Notes under the pieces: model-generated
The model's database searches: none
What the model was told of the DNA's origin: nothing
Seen by the model: only the letters and a program-made list of their open reading frames with translations
Position numbers and translations under genes: made by a program
From: Chrysochromulina tobinii
Taxonomy: Eukaryota > Haptophyta > Prymnesiales > Chrysochromulinaceae
Reading direction: 5' to 3'
Length of the DNA: 64,000 bases
NCBI GenBank assembly: GCA_001275005.1
Contig: JWZX01003249.1
Location: 1 to 64,000 of the forward strand
Shown here: positions 61,436 through 64,000 of the stretch, piece by piece
Position numbering within the stretch: the stretch's first letter is position 1
How the letters are laid out: each line of letters starts with the position of its first letter

Positions 61436-62000
61436 TCAGACGTCATCAGGCTGCGCGAGATCGACATACCCAATCGTCACCGCCTCGCCCGGATCGAGTG
61501 GGCGCAACGCGCGCAGCACCAGCGTCGTGCCCTCAAAGTAATGCACCTGATGAGGGGGGCAATCAGACGTCATCAGAGTGAGGAGGGAGGCAATCAGACG
61601 TCATCAGCGTCGTGCCCTCAAAGCAATGCATCGCTGACGGGCTACAGTCATGATTCTTAAGTGCAGCAAGCGGGTAGAGGCCCAGCCCGAGCGGCTGCAG
61701 TTCGTCATCGCTCAGCGTGTGCCCATTGCAAGCGAGCGTCGCCAGCGACCGCGTCGCGAGCTTCGGCGGCGGCGCCGGCCCGCCGTCCGACGCGCGCACC
61801 ATCACCACTGGCCGCCGCGACAACTTCCCACACACACGACAGGTCGAGCGGCTGCAACGTGAGCGCCGCTCCCAGCCACTTCATCACGAACGAGTAGAAC
61901 TGATCGCCGGCGACCTCGTCAAAAAGGGTTGGAGACACGGAGCTTCTCACGCAGGTAGTAGAGCGAATCCGCACGCACCATGTACTCGTGCCACCTGTAC
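61436..62000 (-). pseudogene. SMYD-type SET-domain methyltransferase fragment, disrupted
   Basis: Minus-strand pieces in several frames match the SET/post-SET part of SMYD-like lysine methyltransferases. These include a segment with D-S-L-Y-Y-L-R-E-K-L-R-V (about 61960), then F-D-E-V-A-G-D-Q-F-Y-S-F-V (about 61890), and G-L-G-L-Y-P-L-A-A-L-K-N-H-D-C-S-P-S-A (about 61660). The end is L-R-A-L-R-P-L-D-P-G-E-A-V-T-I-G-Y (about 61480). The frame changes at a T5 run near 61925. A 59-bp insert with a 26-bp duplicated flank (61520-61630) splits the H-x-F-E-G-T-T-L motif and carries stops. No MYND finger or start codon was recognised. It could be a pseudogene, or an intron-bearing gene with an assembly indel. 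Confidence 0.55.
61520..61630 (-). repeat. Short insert flanked by 26-bp direct repeats (site B)
   Basis: Flank copies are 61520-61545 and 61605-61630 (one mismatch). The 59-nt spacer contains two about 30-bp units, each with GGCAATCAGACGTCATCAG; a third unit lies at 61432-61450. It interrupts the SET-domain reading frame. Confidence 0.8.
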
Positions 62001-62283
62001 GATGCGCCGATCACGAAGGACGAACGAGCAGCGTGTAAGAGAGAGAGCGCGCGTGAACAGCACGGATCGGCAGCGAGAGTGTTCGGTAGCAGCTACTGAA
62101 CCGCCGCAGCAAGCACTCCGTTGAGGAGCCTGAGAGCAGCGGATGGCGTGCGGGACGGCGTGGACACACAGATGCCACAAGGCACGCACAGAAGCGCGAT
62201 CGGGGCGCTCGCAGGGCTGGCAAACGTGTATCCAAGGTAGGTGAGGACAGCCCGATGTCAAACGAAGCATGCGCGCGCGCCCA

Positions 62284-62570
62284 TTAGCCTGCGCGGCGGC
62301 CGAATGGCGTCTGGTCGGCCTCCTGGAGTAGCTCAGAGTACAATGCCCATGTGAGGTCGAGAAACAACATGCGCTAGGTAGCGGTCATGATGCCCGCCAA
62401 GTCCATGGGTGGTACGAGCCGCCTCAAGTGTCGGCTACCTAGCGCATGTTGTTTCTTGACCTCTCCAGGTTCCGGACAGTCGGCATTCGGTCGCAAAAGA
62501 CGCCCATCGTGGCGCTTCGACCCTCTCGGCCTGACAGTTGGTCAAGGCGGGACGCGCTGTTCATGCACAT
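62284..62570 (-). pseudogene. Small two-exon gene or gene remnant, unknown
   Basis: On the minus strand, a frame from ATG 62570 (or 62564) gives a hydrophilic segment with M-G-V-F-C-D-R-M-P-T-V-R-N-L-E. It runs into an inverted duplication. A second coding-looking piece (about 62368-62284) gives M-L-F-L-D-L-T-W-A-L-Y-S-E-L-L and ends with a TAA at 62284-62286. The acceptor-like CTACCTAG directly precedes it. I could not find a splice pair that joins the frames cleanly, so this is weak. No family recognised. Confidence 0.25.
62353..62463. repeat. Inverted repeat, 30-bp arms (29/30 identical)
   Basis: Arms lie at 62353-62382 and 62434-62463 with a 51-nt loop. The left arm, read on the minus strand, spans a putative 3' splice site (CTACCTAG then CGCATG) and the start of the following coding piece. 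The right arm is its inverted copy. Confidence 0.85.
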
Positions 62571-62770
62571 GAATTCACACTGTTCACACAACACGTAACT
62601 TCCCTAGTCTTCTACTAGACTACTAATTCGTCCACAGTCACGGCTCTTAACACACGCCTACCCCACTGAAAGCGCTCACGAGGCGGCGCGCATGTTAGAT
62701 GTTTACGGAGATCGGAGATCTCGAGCGGAGTGTAGGGCGCCTAGTGCAACTGCAAGCGGGCTGGCGCGTC

Positions 62771-64000
62771 TTAGAATCGGCTTATGTCACGTCCAAACAC
62801 CAGAGACTTGAACCAGTACATGGGCACCAGCATCATGTTGCTCCAACTGAGCTGCGGTGCGATGATGAGGGAGGCAATTAGGGAGGTCATCAGGTGCAAT
62901 CAGAGGCCATCATGTTGCTCCAACTGAGCTGCGGTGCACGGCAGGGCCAGGGGCGAGCGGAGAGGAAGAGCGCTGTGGTGAGCACGGGGTGATGAGGACG
63001 GTGTGGGGCATTCCAGAGGGCGCTGTGGTGGGCGCGTTGGCTGGCAGATGGGGAGGTGTTGGAGCTGGGGTGGCGCAATCAGAGAGAGGCGTGCTCGCTA
63101 CCTGCTTGGAAAGGTACCAGTGCGATGATGAGGGAGGAAATTAGGAAGGTCATCAGGTGCAATCAGAGAGAGGCGTGCTCGCTACCTGCTTGGAAAGGTA
63201 CCCGCCCTTCCAGGCAAGCATCGCAGCGAAGCCGGTGAAGGTAGACCCGCCACCGCCCACCACATCGGCCTTCGTCATGTCCACCACGCCGCCTGAAAGT
63301 CCCATCGACGCCATGGCCCCGACGCTGATGTAACGGAAGGTTGCGGACTTGGCGAAGAGAAAGCGTGGGAATGGCAGCCCAACTGGCGCGGGCACTGGCT
63401 CCGGTGGAGGTAGGTCGGCATCACTGGAAGGGTCAAAGGTCGCATAGTGAGTGTTGAAGCAGTCAGCGAGGTACTGACCCTGCTGCTCGGCCACAGATGC
63501 GAGGGGAGGCAAGCCGCCGGCACAGTCACCGAGGGCGAAGACTCTGCCACGCAGCCCTTCCACGCGTAGGAATTCGTCCACTAGGATGCGCTTGGTGCGT
63601 GCGTGCGTGGGCAGTCCGCAGCTCTGCGTAAACTTGACTGGCGCTAGGCCAGCTGACCATACCATCGTCCCAAACGGCAGCTTGCTGCCGTCGCCCAGGT
63701 GGGCAATTGTAGTGTGCGTCCCGCACTCATCGTGTGTCTCCTCCACGCGCGTCACGGCGGTGTGCGTCCTCACGTCAATCTGCTTCCGCAGCAGTGAGGA
63801 AGTATAGTACGTCACCAGCGCCTTGTCAAAGCTGCCCAGCAGGCTGGGACCCGCCTCCACCAGAGTTACGCGCACTTTTTGCGCCAGGTCCGGGTACCAC
63901 CTCGAGACGTCCTGCGTGAGGAAGTCGTGCAGCTCGGTGGTGAATTCACAAGAGGTGGGTCCGCCTCCCACGACGACAAATGAGAGCAGCCGCTCGACCG
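62771..64000 (-). CDS. Type II (alternative) NADH dehydrogenase, 3' part, last intron annotated
   Basis: The gene enters from the right edge. The exon 64000-63186 encodes [12 protein letters not shown] (dinucleotide-binding), a W-S-A-G-L-A-P-V segment and F-A-L-G-D-C-A-G (FAD-binding). Its C-terminal membrane-associated W-K-G-G-Y-L-S-K-Q is typical of NDH-2/NDA/NDB enzymes. The family's expected end, [14 protein letters not shown], is encoded at 62851-62771 (TAA at 62771-62773). A 334-nt GT-AG intron, 62852-63185, joins the two in phase 0. NDH-2 oxidises NADH and reduces quinone without proton pumping, at the mitochondrial inner membrane or in the plastid. Without splicing, the frame would end at a stop inside an inserted repeat (63153). 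Confidence 0.85.
62831..62937 (-). repeat. Insert with 30-bp direct repeats over the 3' splice site (site C)
   Basis: Perfect copies 62831-62860 and 62908-62937 each contain the acceptor CGCAG|CTCAG and the start of the last exon. The 47-nt spacer (62861-62907) is nearly identical to the spacer of site D. Confidence 0.85.
63075..63202 (-). repeat. Insert with 44-bp direct repeats over the 5' splice site (site D)
   Basis: Perfect copies 63075-63118 and 63159-63202 each contain the exon end and donor CAAGCAG|GTAGCG. The 40-nt spacer (63119-63158) contains GATGATGAGGGAGG and GGTCATCAGGT, shared with site C. Confidence 0.9.

Noticed and set aside
62821-62940. tRNA-like sequence around the CAACTGAGCTGCGGTGC repeats
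   Set aside because: It cannot fold into a complete cloverleaf with anticodon and T arm, and it is explained by coding and splice-site sequence.
61430-63210. CRISPR-like array of short direct repeats
   Set aside because: The repeats differ in sequence from site to site, are not regularly spaced, and lie in eukaryotic genes.

Overview
The window is nuclear DNA of a GC-rich, gene-dense microbial eukaryote. It carries flagellar genes (an IFT122 homologue, an STPGR-repeat ODF3/SHIPPO-like protein, Sfi1-type centrin-binding proteins), mitochondrial genes (type II NADH dehydrogenase, a COA3-like factor), an MRS2-type Mg2+ channel, a carrier whose N-terminus looks like a bipartite secondary-plastid presequence (short hydrophobic signal followed by A-A-F-N-P), and short GT-AG introns. 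Together these suggest a flagellated alga with a red-derived secondary plastid. A haptophyte is my best guess, but this is inference from gene content and style, not a database match.

Layout. 1-4.8 kb: a degenerate DIRS-like (tyrosine-recombinase) retroelement, cut by the left edge. 4.9-17.2 kb: three minus-strand genes (SAM methyltransferase, a giant Sfi1-repeat protein, a multi-pass membrane protein). 17.4-26.2 kb: four plus-strand genes (a second Sfi1-like repeat protein, a glycosyltransferase-like protein, a PDZ-kinase with a CaaX end, a nitrilase-fold protein). 26.4-29.6 kb: a frameshifted glycosyltransferase-like gene, an unknown gene and a small COA3-like gene. 29.9-45.2 kb: a CSB/ERCC6-like SNF2 ATPase, an F-box/LRR-like gene, a DUF229 sulfatase-fold protein, an MRS2 channel, the ODF3-like gene with two clear introns, and an unknown gene. 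45.6-55.2 kb: IFT122, an armadillo protein, an SLC25 carrier and a secreted ShK plus sulfotransferase-like protein. 55.6-61.2 kb: one uninterrupted 1,843-codon ORF with transposase-like signatures. 61.4-64 kb: a broken SMYD-type SET gene, a small gene remnant and the 3' end of a type II NADH dehydrogenase, all minus strand, in a repeat-rich zone.

The most unusual observation is a group of short inserts (about 40-60 bp, with motifs like CTGATTGC and inverted hexamers TGATGA/TCATCA) flanked by 26-44 bp direct repeats. Two sit exactly over the 5' and 3' splice junctions of one NADH dehydrogenase intron. One disrupts the SET-domain gene. A fourth, more divergent case forms a 79-nt intron in the second Sfi1-like gene. 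They may be introner-like elements or a junction-spanning duplication process.

Several conserved genes (Sfi1-like, CSB, MRS2, glycosyltransferase, SET) change frame by one base at a single point, sometimes in a homopolymer. This points to draft-assembly indels as much as to real decay. Apart from the genes named above, the many long overlapping ORFs are antisense shadows produced by high GC content.
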